Assembly: GCA_021030915.1 (NCBI GenBank)
Contig: JAGEMR010000029.1
Location: 62,001 to 126,000, forward strand
Reading direction: 5' to 3'
DNA: 64,000 nucleotides
DNA from: Astrothelium macrocarpum
Taxonomy: Eukaryota; Ascomycota; Dothideomycetes; Trypetheliales; Trypetheliaceae
The translations under genes were made by a program, and so were the position numbers. The notes below the pieces were generated by a model that was not told where the DNA came from, did not search any database, and was given only the letters and a program-made list of their open reading frames with translations. This document shows, piece after piece, positions 46,422 to 59,807 of the stretch; position 1 is the first letter of the stretch, and every line of letters begins with the position of its first letter.

Positions 46422-47395
46422 GGTCGAAATCTTGATCAATCATCCTTGGAACTGTGGAGAAGAAGTAAAAGAATTTGGGATTCCATAAACATTAAAAGTG
46501 GGGCATGATGTGTGTGGGGGGTCACAGTCACAGGCAAGAAAGTGAAGAGCCAACACATCACGAGTGATATGCGTAACGTAGGGAATGAAATTGTCCAGAC
46601 TTGCTCATATCCTGATATAATACATCGAGACTCGACACCTTTGCAATGAAACGGCAACATCGAGAATACAGAGTCCTTTGCTTGAAGCCTATCTCGCAAA
46701 TGAATGAAAATAAGTCCTGGATCGAGGAAGGAATATAATCGAAAAGAGAGACCACGTTATCAGTCACGAAACGAGCGAAAATACCTATCTCAATACCTTC
46801 AATCTTGTCGTGAAGGATTCGGTAGCCGTCAAGGCTATATTTGAGTCAAATATGCATTATCTGGGAGAAGTCTGGTGCTGAAATGAAGGTGTTGTGTGAG
46901 TAAAGACATCAGGAGGCAAAACTACGATACTCATTGCTTAGAAACATCTCTGGATTGTGCGATTCGACCAGTCCAAACAGAAAATGCCAATGGACCAATT
47001 CAAACGGATTGACCTGGACATTCTTAGGATGAAAGACTATGACAGGGAAAGCATCAATGTAAGTTCCGTTAATTCGCAAAGCTTGACACTCCACCAGGCA
47101 AAAACTTTCGAGGCGCTTCGGAGGTTCAGCGCAGGCGATCATCATACGAATACGTAGTTAGCTTCAGGTGGCTTCGGATCATTTCTTAATTTGGCTAAAG
47201 ACACTCCATCTCGAGATGATTGCGGCTGCAGGATCACAGCTTGCACGCAGCCACCTGAATGCGTTGCCAGGGGTCATGTGGTGAAACGCCCGCCTGGTAT
47301 GCTCACAAGGCCGAACAGCAATATAATCGGCGACGACTCTTTGTCAAGCTACAAACAACATCCAAATGTTGGGTCCTTGAATTATTTGCTATAAT
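46422..47395. other. Divergent intergenic region
   Basis: This 974-base stretch lies between the divergent SNF2-PHD and membrane hydrolase genes. Frames shorter than 90 codons on both strands have no motifs. It presumably holds both promoters. Confidence 0.45.
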
Positions 47396-49006
47396 ATGGA
47401 CGTAACACTCCTTGGAGACCAATTACTTGGTGACGTTATCTCTACTGCTCCTTTACCATATACTAGCCCTCCACTGGATCTTGTTAGACTCGATATAGCG
47501 CTTTTCATCCGCTATGTTTTATTCCTACCGAATATTGTCTTTCCATTCAGACCATGGCCATCTGGCGAACTCGACGAACTTTGCCCGACGCGAGGGAACC
47601 TCATAGCAATGGGTCTACACTTGGTCCTTATCATTTTGCAGATCGTCTTTCTTCTAAGTCTATTTCTATGTTTAGTATTGCCAGTCGGTCTAGTTTTGCT
47701 CTATATTCTTACGTTCATGTTGCTTAACGCTGCGATTTGTCGTCTTTTGAACGGGTCTCCGAAGAAGCTGCACGTTTCCAAGACCGATTTAAGCATGTTT
47801 CCCACTCATAATGATGAAAAGTGGATCTTCCTGAACGGCGTTGCCGTAGGGTAAGGTGAATCATTACTGGATTGATGACTGTGCTAAAGTGTTGTATCGC
47901 AGGAGTCATTGGCTTCAGGCCAATATTGACCGGATTTCATTGACTTTTGGTCGGCCAGTATCTGGCATCCATAATCCAACGTACTGTGCCTCATCAAGAG
48001 AGCGACACATATGCTAATGAGTTATAGGAGTGGTATTATTTTTGACGTTATCCAATGTCTAATCCAACGGGACTTTTCTTATGCAACTGAGGATGTACGC
48101 GCGTGTTATGACCTGGTCAAGAAATCTCTCATGGACCCCGAATTTAAAAAGGTCATCTTTTTAATGCATAGCCAGGGAGCTATCGAGGGAGGGATGATTC
48201 TTGACTGGCTATTTGATGACGTTCCCCAAGACCTGGTCCAAAAATTGGAAATCTACACATTTGGAAATGCGGCAAGCCACTTCAATAATCCGCATCGCTA
48301 TTCTACCGAAAGCGCTCGTGAGCGTGCTGAGGGTGATACTGAAGCGTCGTTTATGTCATCCTCCAACGCATCGATAGAGGGTCGTCGCCATACAACTTGG
48401 AAGGCTGTTCGTCATATTGAGCACTATGCTAACACCGAGGATTTCGTCGCCCGCTGGGGCGTACTGCACTTCACGGGGATGCAGGCCCACAATGCATCGG
48501 TGACTGGCGGGGTACCGACAAACAGATTCATGGGCCGAGTGTTCCAACGTGCTGGGAGAGGGCATCAATTCAATCTGCACTATCTGGATACGATGTTTCC
48601 ATTGGTCAGTTTTCACATTTTATGTATGATGCAAGGTGCTAAATAGTCAAATCAGGACTGGATACGTGGATGGGGCGTGCTCGAAACTAACGAATTCATG
48701 GAAAGCGCGGCCAAATTATCGGAAGTACAGGTAGACAGCAACCTGGGCGCGAAGAAAGAACGAGTGAGCCGTAGTGAGCGGGAAAGTCTAGATAATTGGG
48801 TTCTGGATATGCTGGATCACGGGATAGCAAATGAAGAATCCAGTCAGCATGTAATTGTGCAAGATTCAAGCCCAGTCGCTTCGAGACAGTCGACTATGGC
48901 TTCACAGGCGAGTTTTGGTTCCAAAAAAGGGTTGGCAACCAAGGTTAAAGACGTAAGCCGCCTGTGGGCTTACCGGAATGGCATGGTGCCTCGCGATTCT
49001 CGGTAA
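47396..49006 (+). CDS. Membrane-anchored alpha/beta-hydrolase-like protein (fungal)
   Basis: Predicted 486-residue protein in exons 47396-47850, 47903-47980, 48028-48604 and 48656-49006. The first 150 residues include one long or two closely spaced membrane spans (LVLIILQIVFLLSLFLCL, then VLLYILTFMLLNAA). The rest resembles a lipase-like fold: VIFLMHSQGAIEGGMILDW places Ser226 at a nucleophile elbow, and LEIYTFGNAASHF and HIEHYANTEDFVARWGVLHF look like the strands bearing the acid and histidine. The tail is Ser-rich and disordered. The exact family and substrate are not recognised; a membrane-bound lipid or ester hydrolase is the best inference. Splice joins restore SHWLQANIDRI and DWIRGWGVLE. 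Confidence 0.75.
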
Positions 49007-50219
49007 TATAGCTTGGGGACGATTTCTAGAATCAAGTCAATTGTTCAGCGGCATTGGATGCCATGGTACGGAGGTACCTTACTCCATTCTCCGGTCGATG
49101 GAGAACAGTGGGACGAGAATCCTGTACGGGAAGGAGCCGCCTTCCGCGGTTCTCTTTCTGGACGACGCCAATAAAACTCTCATAATTACCCACCTTGGGT
49201 TTCGGTTTACTGATGGCATAAGCACGCAGGGATCTATGATAGCTGCGGGTTGCTCTGAACACCGGTATCGTAGGGACTGTTAAGAAAAGAAACAGCAAGC
49301 GTGAAAAGGCATGTGAAGATTGTGTCTATTTTCAGAATTTTAGTCTTGCGCCACGGGAAACTCACAGCCCTACGGAGTAGAAGCCGAATTCGACGTGCCG
49401 ACATGTTGACACGAAATCCGCAGTATCCGCAGTAACATTGCAGTCGCTCTTTTTGCCTCAGCTACCTCCAATCCTCAGGCATCAAGGTTTGCATGTTCGG
49501 AAGTTCGCATACCGCCGCAGGTGTCGGTCAACAAACAGCACGGGGTAGCCAATGGCGAGAGCAAGACCGACGGCAGCCCGTTGTGGTTGGGGGGAGGCAG
49601 CGGCTTGCAGGAGCCACGGGGATTTGCATGTTCGGCTAACCCATCCCATCAGCCCGCTCACCAACTGTGAACTATTTCTTGATCGGCTAGTCGATTGGCC
49701 CGATCTGGCTTTGCTTAGCCAGTAGGCAATCGAAATGGGCCTCTCGAACAGTGTGCGACTCCGCGTACATGCTGTCAACCCATGTCCCAGCCTCATTGTC
49801 GCACGGACGAGATTCAGCTGCGAACGCAACGATCAAACCATCGATGATATCTCCTCTCCACGTTCAGCTGAACCCAGGAGGGTAATAACGAAACGCGAAT
49901 CGTCTCTTGTTCTGTTGGTCCATTCCGCTGCCTTTTGTTTTACAAAATCGCAGGATCCCGTCAAGCGACCGTTTTCCTAACGCAGTCATTCTTTGATTCG
50001 TCACCTATCTATATCGCAATTTGGTCCCATGTGCCGCATTTGGACAGGCCTTTCTTAACATTGGAGAGTTGACTAGGCATCAATTGTTTCCCCGGATATT
50101 TCTTTGCGATACAGTTGCTGGCGTTTCTTCGATCTCCTCTCGCAAGTCATTTTTGGACTTTGTGCTTTTGTTCCTCCACCGTTCATGAGCATTGAACTAG
50201 ATTCATTGCGACTTTACAG
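49007..50219. other. Intergenic, no gene seen
   Basis: This 1.2-kb stretch lies upstream of the oxidoreductase-hydrolase fusion. A 115-codon minus-strand frame (49482-49829) is unsupported. The CT-rich run just before 50219 resembles a fungal promoter or leader. Confidence 0.45.
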
Positions 50220-53200
50220 ATGGCAGTACCCGAGCCAGACATCTCTACTGTAAAGCCTAACAAGGTGTCTACACAAGACTTCAGCCTTACTAACGGAATT
50301 ACAAACGGAGTAATTAATGGGTCAATGAATGGAGTGGCGAAATCGCCAATAAGTAATCAACCATCAATTTCACCTACAGACCAGAAACCAAGACTGCGCT
50401 CAAAGACAAAATCCGCCATACTCGAAGGCGAGCCAAGGGCAAGGACGTTCTCTCGAGATGTTAATGGCAAAGCCTATCCCCGCATTGGCCGGCCAGTAGA
50501 GCTTCTGCGGCATAGCTACGACGTAGTAGTCATTGGTAGCGGCTATGGCGGAGGCGTGGCAGCTAGTCGCATGGCAAGAGGAGGACAGAGTGTTTGTCTC
50601 TTAGAGAGAGGAAAAGAACGGTGGCGTACGTCTACCTTATCGGTCGTCATGATGCATTCACTTCGGATAGGCCTTCTGCGCATTTCGCTAACGAAATTAA
50701 TGTAGCGGGAGAATATCCCACCTCCTTTGAAGAAGCACTCAAGGAGATCCATGTTACTGGTGACGAAGACACTTCTGATGAGAGAAGCATTCCCATAGAT
50801 AAGGGAAATCAGAGTGGTCTGTACCATTTGATGATCGGAGAGGGCCAGAATGCCTTTGTCGCAAATGGTTTGTCTTTTTCTCTCATGAGCCCTCGACAGA
50901 GCTCACATGTCTTACAACAGGTCTTGGTGGGACAAGCCTTCTGAATGCGAACGTCTTTCTGAGAGCCGATAGTGGGACAATGGGAATGGAAGAGTGGCCC
51001 AAGGAATTGAATGAGGAGGGAGCTCTCGATCTCTGTATGCGTCACAAAGAATGATTATCGGTCTCAGCTGACACAAAGTAGATTACGACAGAGCGGAGCA
51101 AATGTTGGAGCCAACGCCGTACCCAGAAGAGCTCCCAGAACCGCTAAAACTACAGATGCTTCGACAACAAGTAGAATCAGTACGCGAGCATGCGGAAAAA
51201 GACAGAAACGGTAAATGGACTCCCAAGTTTTACCGAGTGCCGCAGACGACAAGGTTTACTGCTGGCCCAAATAGTACTGGAATCTACATGGAAGCTAGTA
51301 CTCTTTCGGGCCAAGATTCGACTGGTATCAACGACGGCAGTAAAAGCACCACTCTTGTGACCTATCTTTCAGATGCGTGGAATTGGGGTGCTGAAATGTG
51401 AGTAAATTAGAAGCAAGATGCTTTGGCGTTGATGTTGACAGCCGTCAGATTCTGTGAATGCGAGGTTCGTTTCATCAAAAAGCACCCAAAAGAAGGCTAT
51501 CTTGTGTTCTTTGCGTGGCACGGAAGCAGGAGGGATGCTTTTAAACGAGAATTGCATCACGACCTTATGTGGGTTCACGCTAAAAAATTTGTCTTCCTCG
51601 GAGCAGGAACCCTTGGAACGACAGAGATTATGCTTCGAAGTAAGCAGCGCGGATTTCCACTCAGCGACCAAGTTGGTCAGAGGATGAGTGGAAATGGAGA
51701 CCTACTTGCTTTTGGTTACAACACGAATGCTGAGATTAATGGTATTGGTCATGCGGACCAAAATCCTGACAAACCCGTTGGACCTACTATTACAGGTCGG
51801 TATTGTTCGTTGGATTCCACAGCATGACAATATCTGATGACATTAGGCGTTATCGATTGTAGAGACCAGCGCAATCCACTCGATGGATTTGTAATAGAGG
51901 AAGGCGCTGTACCACACGCCTTGGCATATGGGATGCAAGCAATGCTCCTCTCTCTTCCTGGCAAAATATCACCTCCGAATTTATCATCAGCAGAGCTCAA
52001 AGCCAAAAGTCTAGCAGGGTGGAAGGCTTCTCTCCTCGGCCCCTATCATGCTGGTGGCAGTATCGCAAGGACTCAAGTCTACCTCATAATGAGTCATGAC
52101 GCCAATCAAGCACAAATGATGCTGAAGCACGACAAACCCGCCATTGAATTTCTAGGCGTGGGCGACCAAAAACACCTGGCGGAGTTGAATACAGTGATGA
52201 GTAAAATGACAAACAATCACGGTGGAACATTCATCAACAATCCCTTCTTTGCCGATCTCAATAAACAAGAGGTAAGTAAAGGAGCTCGCTATTAACCCAA
52301 CGCGACCGCCTAGATATCATGCGACTTCCTTGGACATTACCCTGACGTGAATGTAGATAACTGTGCATCCAATCGGAGGCATGAGCATGAGCTCTGACGG
52401 CAGTGCTGAAGAGGGCGCAACCTCTCACCTTGGCGAAGTATTGACTGGACGAGGCAATGAGATACATGACGGATTGGTGGTAGTCGATGGCTCGCTTGTT
52501 CCTACAGCCCTTGGAGTAAATCCGTTCGCCACAATAACTGCATTAGCAGAACGCGCAGTCGAGGGTGTTGCAAGAAAGAAAGGCATTACGATTGACTATA
52601 CTACTCGCAATGGTAGGATCAGTTCGTTAATATCACCAGAACATGACTGACCGATATTTGATGGTAGGCAATATTAGTCCTTACGAGAATCCGGCACGTT
52701 CGCCAGCCCCCGACCACTTGGACGATCTAGCTTCAGTTCACCAGGCAGAGATGCAAATTGATGCCGCGCGAGCTTCGGGAAAACAAGGCACTATTTTCAC
52801 CGAGGTCATGAAAGGCTTCATTCATATTGGCGACGAAATCGATGACTTTGAAGTCGCATATGATCAGGGAGAGATGGAGTGTGCCGATGCTCACTTTTAC
52901 CTGAGCGTGCATGCATGGGATACCAATGAACGTGAGTTTGGAGCCATCCCATGTGGTAAATATTCTGTCTGACGCCCCCCCAGTAATTGGCCGTGCCGAT
53001 CATAGTGCGATGCTCACTGGTACCTTCTCAAACGGCATGGAGGGTAGTCCCTTCATGGTGCCTCGAGGCCAATTCCACCTATTTAGCATAGATCCGCTTT
53101 CCCCTGACCAGACGAATCTCACGTATGATTTTGACATGTACGGAACCAATGGTGAGGTGATTCACTTTGATGGGAAAAAGGTTGTTAATCCTTCTGTGGC

Positions 53201-54650
53201 ATTTTCAATCTCAGAGACATGGAAGGCCACTTCTTCTCTCTACGTTACGCTTTCAAAGAAAGACGATAGAAAAAGCATAATAGGAAAGGGCATTCTCCAT
53301 ATCGGCTGGCGTGATTTTGGACGGGAGCTTTCAACTTTTGATGCATTAGGACATAGTTTCACATTACGCCTTGGATCAGCTACGAGTTTCCTTGGCTATT
53401 TCACAAGGCAATTGGCTACAGCCTTCCTTGCCCCTTTAACCGCTCTGCAATGGCCGACTCTCCAATATGCAGGCGAAGAAAATCCATACAACAAGAAGGG
53501 ACCAGACGGAAAGTTCAAGTCAAGCGCTCGCGACGGCGTTGTGTCAGACTTACTCATGTGGGAGCCTACACGTAGTCCCAAAGATGGAGAAAAGGTTCGC
53601 AACATACTCTTTGTGCCTGGTGCCGCAGTGGACCACCAAATATTCGCCCTCCCCACAATCAAAAAGAACGCCATCGACTACTTCACCGAAGCCGGCTACC
53701 GTTGCTGGTGTGTCACCCACCGCGTCGGCAAAACCCTTCTCGCCCATCGCCACTACACCACGTACGACGCCCGCCTCGACGTCGCTGGAGCCTTGGAGAA
53801 AATGCGCGAGTGGCTCGGTCCTAATCCTGACAAAATCTACGCCATCGTGCACTGCGCCGGCTCCGTCGCCACCGCCATGGGCCTTCTCGACGGCTCCATC
53901 CCCAAGACCTGGCTACAGGGCATCACGGCATCGAACGTCTTCATGCACCCGCAGTTCGCCACCATCAACCGCTACAAATCCTCGCTGCCCATCAGCCTGA
54001 CCAGTCTGTACCCGTACCTGATGGGCACGCACTGGTTCGACTGCACCAGCTCGCCGTCGGACAGCTACATGCAGCACGTGCTGAACCAGCTGCTGCGCTT
54101 CTACCCGCAGGGCCGCAAGGAGATGTGCTCGAGCGTCGTGTGCCACCGCAGCGAGCTCGTCTTCGGCCGGCTCTGGAGCCACGATCGCCTGAACCGCGCC
54201 ACGCACGATCACCTGGATCGCGTGCTGGGCGGCACGAGCATGGCGTGCGAAAGCCATCTCGTCACCATGGGGCTGCGAGGCCGGCTGATCGATAGCGATG
54301 GTTGCGAACTGGTGAACAAAGAGAGTCTGCAGCGATTGCAGGGTTTGCCGATCCAGCTAATCTACGGGACGGAGAATGCAGTGTACCGGCCGGAGTGTAC
54401 GTTGAATGACTATGAGCAGCTGCGGATGGAGTTTGGCGAGGATGGCTACAGTCGGGTTGGGTTTCCGGGACATGGACATCTGGATTGTTGGATGAGTGAG
54501 GCGGCGGCGGTGAAGGGCGGCGTTTTCGACCAGGTCAGACGGAAGGTGGACGAGGATTTCGACAAAGGGAGATGGACTTCACGGAGACGGAGGAGGACGA
54601 ACGGGAATTCAATGGGGCAAAGTACCAAGCCTAACGGGCGGTTCATGTGA
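50220..54650 (+). CDS. FAD-dependent GMC/cholesterol oxidase-like protein fused to alpha/beta hydrolase
   Basis: One gene of nine exons (50220-50625, 50706-50867, 50921-51034, 51082-51397, 51449-51795, 51847-52271, 52357-52612, 52668-52931, 52984-54650) for 1318 residues. An Asn/Gly-rich leader precedes the FAD loop GSGYGGGVAASRMARG (from residue 106). GLGGTSLLNANVFLRAD, FLGAGTLGTTEIMLRSKQ and the C-terminal flavin motif HPIGGMSMSSDG with DGSLVPTALGVNPFATITAL match cholesterol oxidase-like GMC enzymes. From about residue 950 an alpha/beta hydrolase follows (NILFVPGAAVDHQIF). Its elbow reads IVHCAGSVATAMG, placing Cys1054 where Ser is usual. FPGHGHLDCW may hold the catalytic His. The protein could oxidise a sterol-like alcohol and then hydrolyse an ester or lactone; this is inference. 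The part beyond 53650 is GC-richer. Confidence 0.87.
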
Positions 54651-54651
54651 T

Positions 54652-54687
54652 TCTTTTCATTCTTTTCATTCTTTTCATTCTTTTTAT
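54652..54687 (+). repeat. 9-bp tandem repeat, TCTTTTCAT x4
   Basis: Three perfect units and one with a single change lie directly after the stop codon of the oxidoreductase-hydrolase fusion. The pyrimidine-rich tract falls in the likely 3' UTR. Confidence 0.85.
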
Positions 54688-55287
54688 ACCATGTACTTTG
54701 CACATTCGTTCGCTTCCGAATCTTGTTTTGATATACACACTTCTTTTATCGTTTAAATGGGAATTTATACCATCATCGACATCCAATGCTTAATTGAACT
54801 GGCCAATGAACGACTACTTGGCTTTTAAATCTATGTCTGTTGATTTGACCTCGCATGTCCATGCGGACGCATGGCTCTGAAATCACTCAGCACTTCTGAA
54901 CGGTACCCTAACCCTCCTCACGCATGAATCAACCAAATCACACCACTGACCCCAAATCCAATAGAACTGAACCCAACTCGGCACCTTCCTCCCTCCCTCG
55001 GTGGGAGCTCAAGCTATGGTCCAGAGGATAGGACTGTCCGTACAGATGGCCTAAAAAGGCCTCACTCTGATTTAGTTTCGTGAAATATGATTTGGAGTTG
55101 ACCAGTCGACTGATCTCGAAGAATAATGCGGAATACCATGTGGTGTCGTGCATTTCTCTTCTCACGAAAACTATCCCGGCGGGCTTCTCCCGGTCGATCA
55201 ATCCATCATGTTCGTTAGAAGCGGTGGAGCTTCCGCACGCCCTCAAATAACGAATACCTATATTAGACAAAGGTATGAGTGGCTTGA
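54688..55287. other. Convergent intergenic region, no gene seen
   Basis: This 600-base stretch separates the 3' ends of the fusion gene and the glycosyltransferase-like gene. A 110-codon minus-strand frame (54938-55270) shows no motif. Confidence 0.45.
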
Positions 55288-57123
55288 TTAAGGATTCTTC
55301 TCGGTGGGATCCTGTGGTTGTTTTGCCTTTGGTGGCGGACCTTCAGGAGCTGCTGGCGAATCTGGCTTAAGCTTAGGCTTCTCCTTTCCTGCAGGTGGTT
55401 TCTCGCCTACAGCAGGCTCATTTGCGGGAGGCAATGGCTCCTCCGCTGGACGGCCATGTTGATCTTGCGGAGGAGCCTCGCCCGCTGGGTGGTAGATGCG
55501 ATCTAGCTTTGCCTCTAACTCTGCGTCTACTTCTTCAGGAGCGTTTGGTGGTAGTTTTCCGAATAGATAGTCCTCATATACTTCGCAAATTCCATCCTCT
55601 CCGCTCCACGGCAACCATCTCCCTTCATCTGACCAGGCGCCAACATTTGAGCTCATCGATTTTTCAGTCGAATTTGGTGTTCCTTCAGCGACACGCCAGG
55701 TACGTCCATCGGAAAGCGTTTTGGTAATGACATCGTTTCGAGGCGCAACAGACATAGCACTCAGCAGAGCATGTCCGAATGGATAATACCACATTCTATC
55801 CCACCACTTGTGCCGATACGATTTATCGCCGGTCATGTGGAGCAGGGGGAAAACTTGACCGCTGACCAGATTCGTACCCAAGACGAGATTCCTCCAGGTA
55901 GCATTGGCGACAAGTGATTGAACGTACGAGTCCACTTGGAAATTGTTGTGTTCCCGAGCCGCATCTATAGCAGCAAACGGAGGTGGAGAGGAGAGAATAT
56001 CTGGAGGAAGATCAATCTGGTACGGCGCCAACATGGCCTGATTTTTGGGGTGCTTCTTTGGAACTTCAAATGGTAACCATGCAAGATAGTTGTGATAGAA
56101 TGCATTGGCCAGGAAAAGGTCGGATTTGTAATCCAGTGAGACATGATATTCTGTTTCCTGGTCTGTAGCAAGAACTGCCATATCTTCCGCATGTTCCTCG
56201 ACGAGAGATTGGTTTGGCCTCAGCAACATTCGTGCGTACTCTTGGTCTGCAAAGATTTTGGAGAACCACATCTGGTCGGAGTCACTGAAAAGGGTCTCAT
56301 TGATTTCTTTGTTGATTCTGTTTGCAGTGACATTGAAGAGTCGTCGCATATCACCAATTGGGCCAATAATCGCACCCGAGTTTAACCAGCGCGGCCGAGC
56401 AGTCGTATGGTCACTAACATCAGTCAATGGGCCAAAAGCGTAATCTGGTAGGGTCGAGTTTGGCAACCACCACAGATTCGTTGACGTGTCAAGATTTGGC
56501 CATAATGTTTTATCAGCATTGAAGAAGATGGTTTGACGCAACCCATTCTTCGCAACAACAGATGCGCCGAGTTCATCCACAAGACGCTTGTTTGCAGCAT
56601 CTCTCATGGAATAGTACCGCTGGATGACGACGTCAGGCCGCAACTGAAACCAGACATCGTAAGCATCAATAAGAAGCACCAGGTCGTCGTCTCGTTCATG
56701 AGGTACGCTATTGAAATAGTCTAGAGTGCGGAATATCTTGAATAGGTGCGAGACGTCTCCATGCGGACTGTCCTTTCCAGGCTTGAGGTCCCACCCGATT
56801 AACACTGGATGAGGCCAACCAAGAACAGTAGCTGAGAGCAAGAGCTGGCAAAAGTAGAACTTGCTTTTGGTCGCTGGAATGATTAAATGCAAGTTCGATT
56901 CTACTGATCCGATAGAGTCCGGATCAAGTTTGGCGCGAAGTCCTGCCTGCAGCGAAGAAAGCTAGAAAAGGCTGGTCGTCAGTCAAAAAGCCTTAATCAA
57001 ACGACGAGAGCCAGGGTTACGAACGGAGCGACCAAACAACGAGTAGAGCACAAAGACCGTCAACACGCTGAGCGCAAGTCCAACAAGGACTAAACGCTGT
57101 CGCGGAAGGATTGCGGCATACAT
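55288..57123 (-). CDS. Type II membrane glycosyltransferase-like protein (PLOD-type GT domain)
   Basis: Predicted Golgi or ER enzyme of 590 residues in exons 57123-57025 and 56961-55288. The first exon encodes a short cytosolic tail and a membrane anchor (LVLVGLALSVLTVFVLYSLF), giving type II topology. The lumenal part has LLSATVLGWPHPVLIGWDL, KIFRTLDYFNSVPHERDD and DLVLLIDAYDVWFQLRPDVV, where DAYD is a likely metal-binding DXD-type motif. LNSGAIIGPIGDMRRLF and DQMWFSKIF also fit the glycosyltransferase domain of procollagen lysyl-hydroxylase-type enzymes. A Pro/Glu/Lys-rich tail ends the protein. Donor and acceptor substrates are unknown; the hydroxylase half of animal PLOD enzymes is absent. 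The intron donor is GTTCGT. The nucleotide-sugar transporter next to it may be functionally related. Confidence 0.72.
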
Positions 57124-58465
57124 TCAGTCGCGCAATACCTTTCAAACTTGAAAGGTCTTGGCAAAATGAAAAAGTGGTTCCAAGATATAGAGCCGGGACT
57201 GGCGCAGATCTACGCACATCAAGCGGTAGCAGTCGATAGGAGGCAGCCGAGACCCAGACCCTGGCGGTCAGGCCGTGGGATGGTGAGGGACTGTCAGCAA
57301 ACTGAACACGTCCCACCGAGGAGAACACGGGTCAGGGTATGGGTATGGGGTACTGCGCGCGCTCTCGCGGTGCTTGAGATGGCCGGGTGGCTGCTCGCCA
57401 AGGCTTAAAATTACCAACTACGTACCACGCCGTTAGCGCTGGATTGTGCGATGATACCGCTGCATGGCGACAGTAACGCAGCAATGTGGCCGCGCGTATG
57501 GGCGCCACGCTTGGCCGGCAGCTGTTCATTTACGCTCATCTCAGACGCGTCACGACAGGAGTCTTGGGCTGCGACTTTTCTGCACTCCCGTATCACGGTG
57601 GATGGGGTATTGCTGAGTGTGCCTCGCAAATTCTTTTTCGTGGTTCCCACTCGTGATCAAGGGATGCATGCCAAGCCGCGCGGACGCTAAAGTCAGCCGG
57701 ATGACCAATCGGGGGCAATCTATAAGGCGTGTTGGCTTAGGGGGGGTTTGGACGACATGACATCGAATCATGTCACGCCGTAAGGCGGGCAGCTGAAAGA
57801 AAAAGTATATTTTCATTACAGCTCACCGGAACAGCTGACAACACGGTGTTACAAGCCATTTAAAGCATGACATTGATTTAAGGGTATTTTTGACTTCATG
57901 CCATCTCCTATTCCGGAAAATTGTAGCGGAGGCAACACGGGTATGCAGGAACATGGTGATTTTCACACGGATTAACAGACGGAGGCACACTCTCGGTATC
58001 AGCCCCCAAGCCATCATGATCTTTTCTGTCGCCTCCTTGATCCTTCCAGGAACAGGACCATGATAGCCCCCAGATTAAATATGGTAGAGAGCCATCGGAG
58101 CATTCAGTAGTTTCGGAAGATCCCGGCGAAGCAAAAGGACTTGCAAGGCTCTTTGAGATCTTCCCAAAATTACAACAAATTTCTGCTTATCTGAGCATTT
58201 AGGTGAAACCACCGAAACTCTGGATCAGTGTGCCGGAGTCAAAGGCGTGATCTGACATTGAATTGTGCAACATTTGCTTCGTCTCTGTAGTTTCGTGTAA
58301 CGACTTCGCTTGCGTTGTATTTTGGTAGACACTCCACTCACTGTAAAGGAATTGTGCAACTTATCGTACAAAGAAGATGTGTAGAATGCTCGCTGTGATG
58401 CTGAACCCAGGGATATCTCATCCAATTAAACAACCCAGATACGCCTTTGTGCATTATGTTCATCA
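57124..58465. other. Intergenic, no gene seen
   Basis: This 1.3-kb stretch lies between the glycosyltransferase-like gene and the transporter gene, both on the minus strand. It is GC-rich for the first 500 bases and AT-richer afterwards. Short frames in it have no motifs. It presumably contains the glycosyltransferase promoter and the transporter 3' UTR. Confidence 0.45.
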
Positions 58466-59807
58466 TTATCGCTGTCCCTGTTGGGCAGCTTGCGCCCGTT
58501 GTTTTGCAGCTTTTGCATCCAGCTCGACCTTGCTGTATACTGCTGCTCCACCCAATGTTACGAGCATCCCCAACCCATTCCACATTCCGACTTTCACGTC
58601 GAACAGCACGATGCCCAGGAGAATGGTGAGACATTGCTTCAAATTGCTGCAGACCGATATCGTCAAGGCCCCGGCAAGCTTGTTCGTCTGGAACGAGGAA
58701 ATATTGAGGAGGAAGGCAAGAAATCCGTTTCCGGCCAGGATTAACCAAATCCAGCGGGACATGTTCCCTTCCGATATGGCATCAAAAAGACGCGTGGCCT
58801 CACCGCTTGCGCAAGCATACATGAGAGATTGCAGTGCAGCCAGTGGGGACATCCGGAGAAGAACTTCTAGAGGTGGTAATGCAAGATCTCCGGTCATTAA
58901 GCGGTTTGTAGCAACCGTCTATAAAATGTCAGTCAAGACCACCGTGGTCGTCATCGTATGTAATTACGTACCTTGATAGACGCAAGTATTACTCCGAAGA
59001 AAGTTAGAATAACTCCGGCAGTTGTAAAATAATAGTCTCCGTAGGTAGCCATGCCGACACCAAAAATGACTGGAATTAGCGAAAGGTACGTGGCGGTAGA
59101 GTAAGTCCGCGAATAGAAAGCACGATAAATTAGAATGGTCGCAATGGGGCAAGTAGATCGAGCTATTTGGTGAAATGGAACAGACACCATGGCACTAACG
59201 TAGATCTGATTAGTCGGTTGCTTCCGAATGAAAAGTTTTCTATTCGAAAGACATACAGGGAGACATTTGACATGGCGATGTTGACCGTGTATAGAAATGA
59301 GAATGCCACGAGAACAACGTGGGATCGCATCGTCAGTCTGGTCAACTTAAAGTGACCCCGCGCCAGTAATATGGAGCAACCCAGTGCCCCGAAACTCGTG
59401 TGAAGCGTAGTAATAAGCCATGGATAGGGAAATTTGCCAAGAACCGCCTTGTTGTAAATGGTGAGGCACAGGTTGAGCATAAAATAGCCAGCCAAACCGA
59501 TCAACTTTACCCGCGTAGAAACGAGATATTCGGCGGCTATCTGTGGCTCTTCGCGTGGAGCGTTTTGCGACTCGAGATCCTTTGAACTATACTCTAAGAG
59601 TTCCTTCGATGCCGAGTACTTTTCGTCTTCTTCGTCGTCAAGGGCGTCCATGTTTCTTTGTGGTGTAGGTGAAGCAAGCCAAGCGTTGGGGCTGATGAGT
59701 TGCGTCCGGCCAGGTGTGAATAAAAGTGAAGTATGCTGGATGTCGTCATCTTTGCTCGGGGTTTGGGAGGCCTGAGGCGGCTTCGGCGAATCCGCCGTGT
59801 CAAGCAT
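58466..59807 (-). CDS. SLC35/triose-phosphate-transporter family protein
   Basis: Predicted Golgi/ER nucleotide-sugar transporter-like protein with about ten spans, 408 residues in exons 59807-59257, 59194-58972 and 58918-58466. An acidic N-terminal tail of about 110 residues precedes the first span (KLIGLAGYFMLNLCLTIYNK). FPYPWLITTLHTSFGALG, VSLAMVSVPFHQIARSTCP (joined across intron 1), PVIFGVGMATYGDY and NLKQCLTILLGIVLFDVKVG are signatures of the TPT branch. The conserved Lys-Thr pair of plant plastid members is not a reliable guide here, so the substrate is left open. The start at 59807 (MLDTADSPKPP) was preferred to the in-frame ATG at 59945, which would add a non-conserved leader. Confidence 0.87.

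Noticed and set aside
49482..49829. 115-codon minus-strand frame upstream of the oxidoreductase fusion
   Set aside because: No recognisable domain; it lies in the probable promoter or leader of a well-supported gene.
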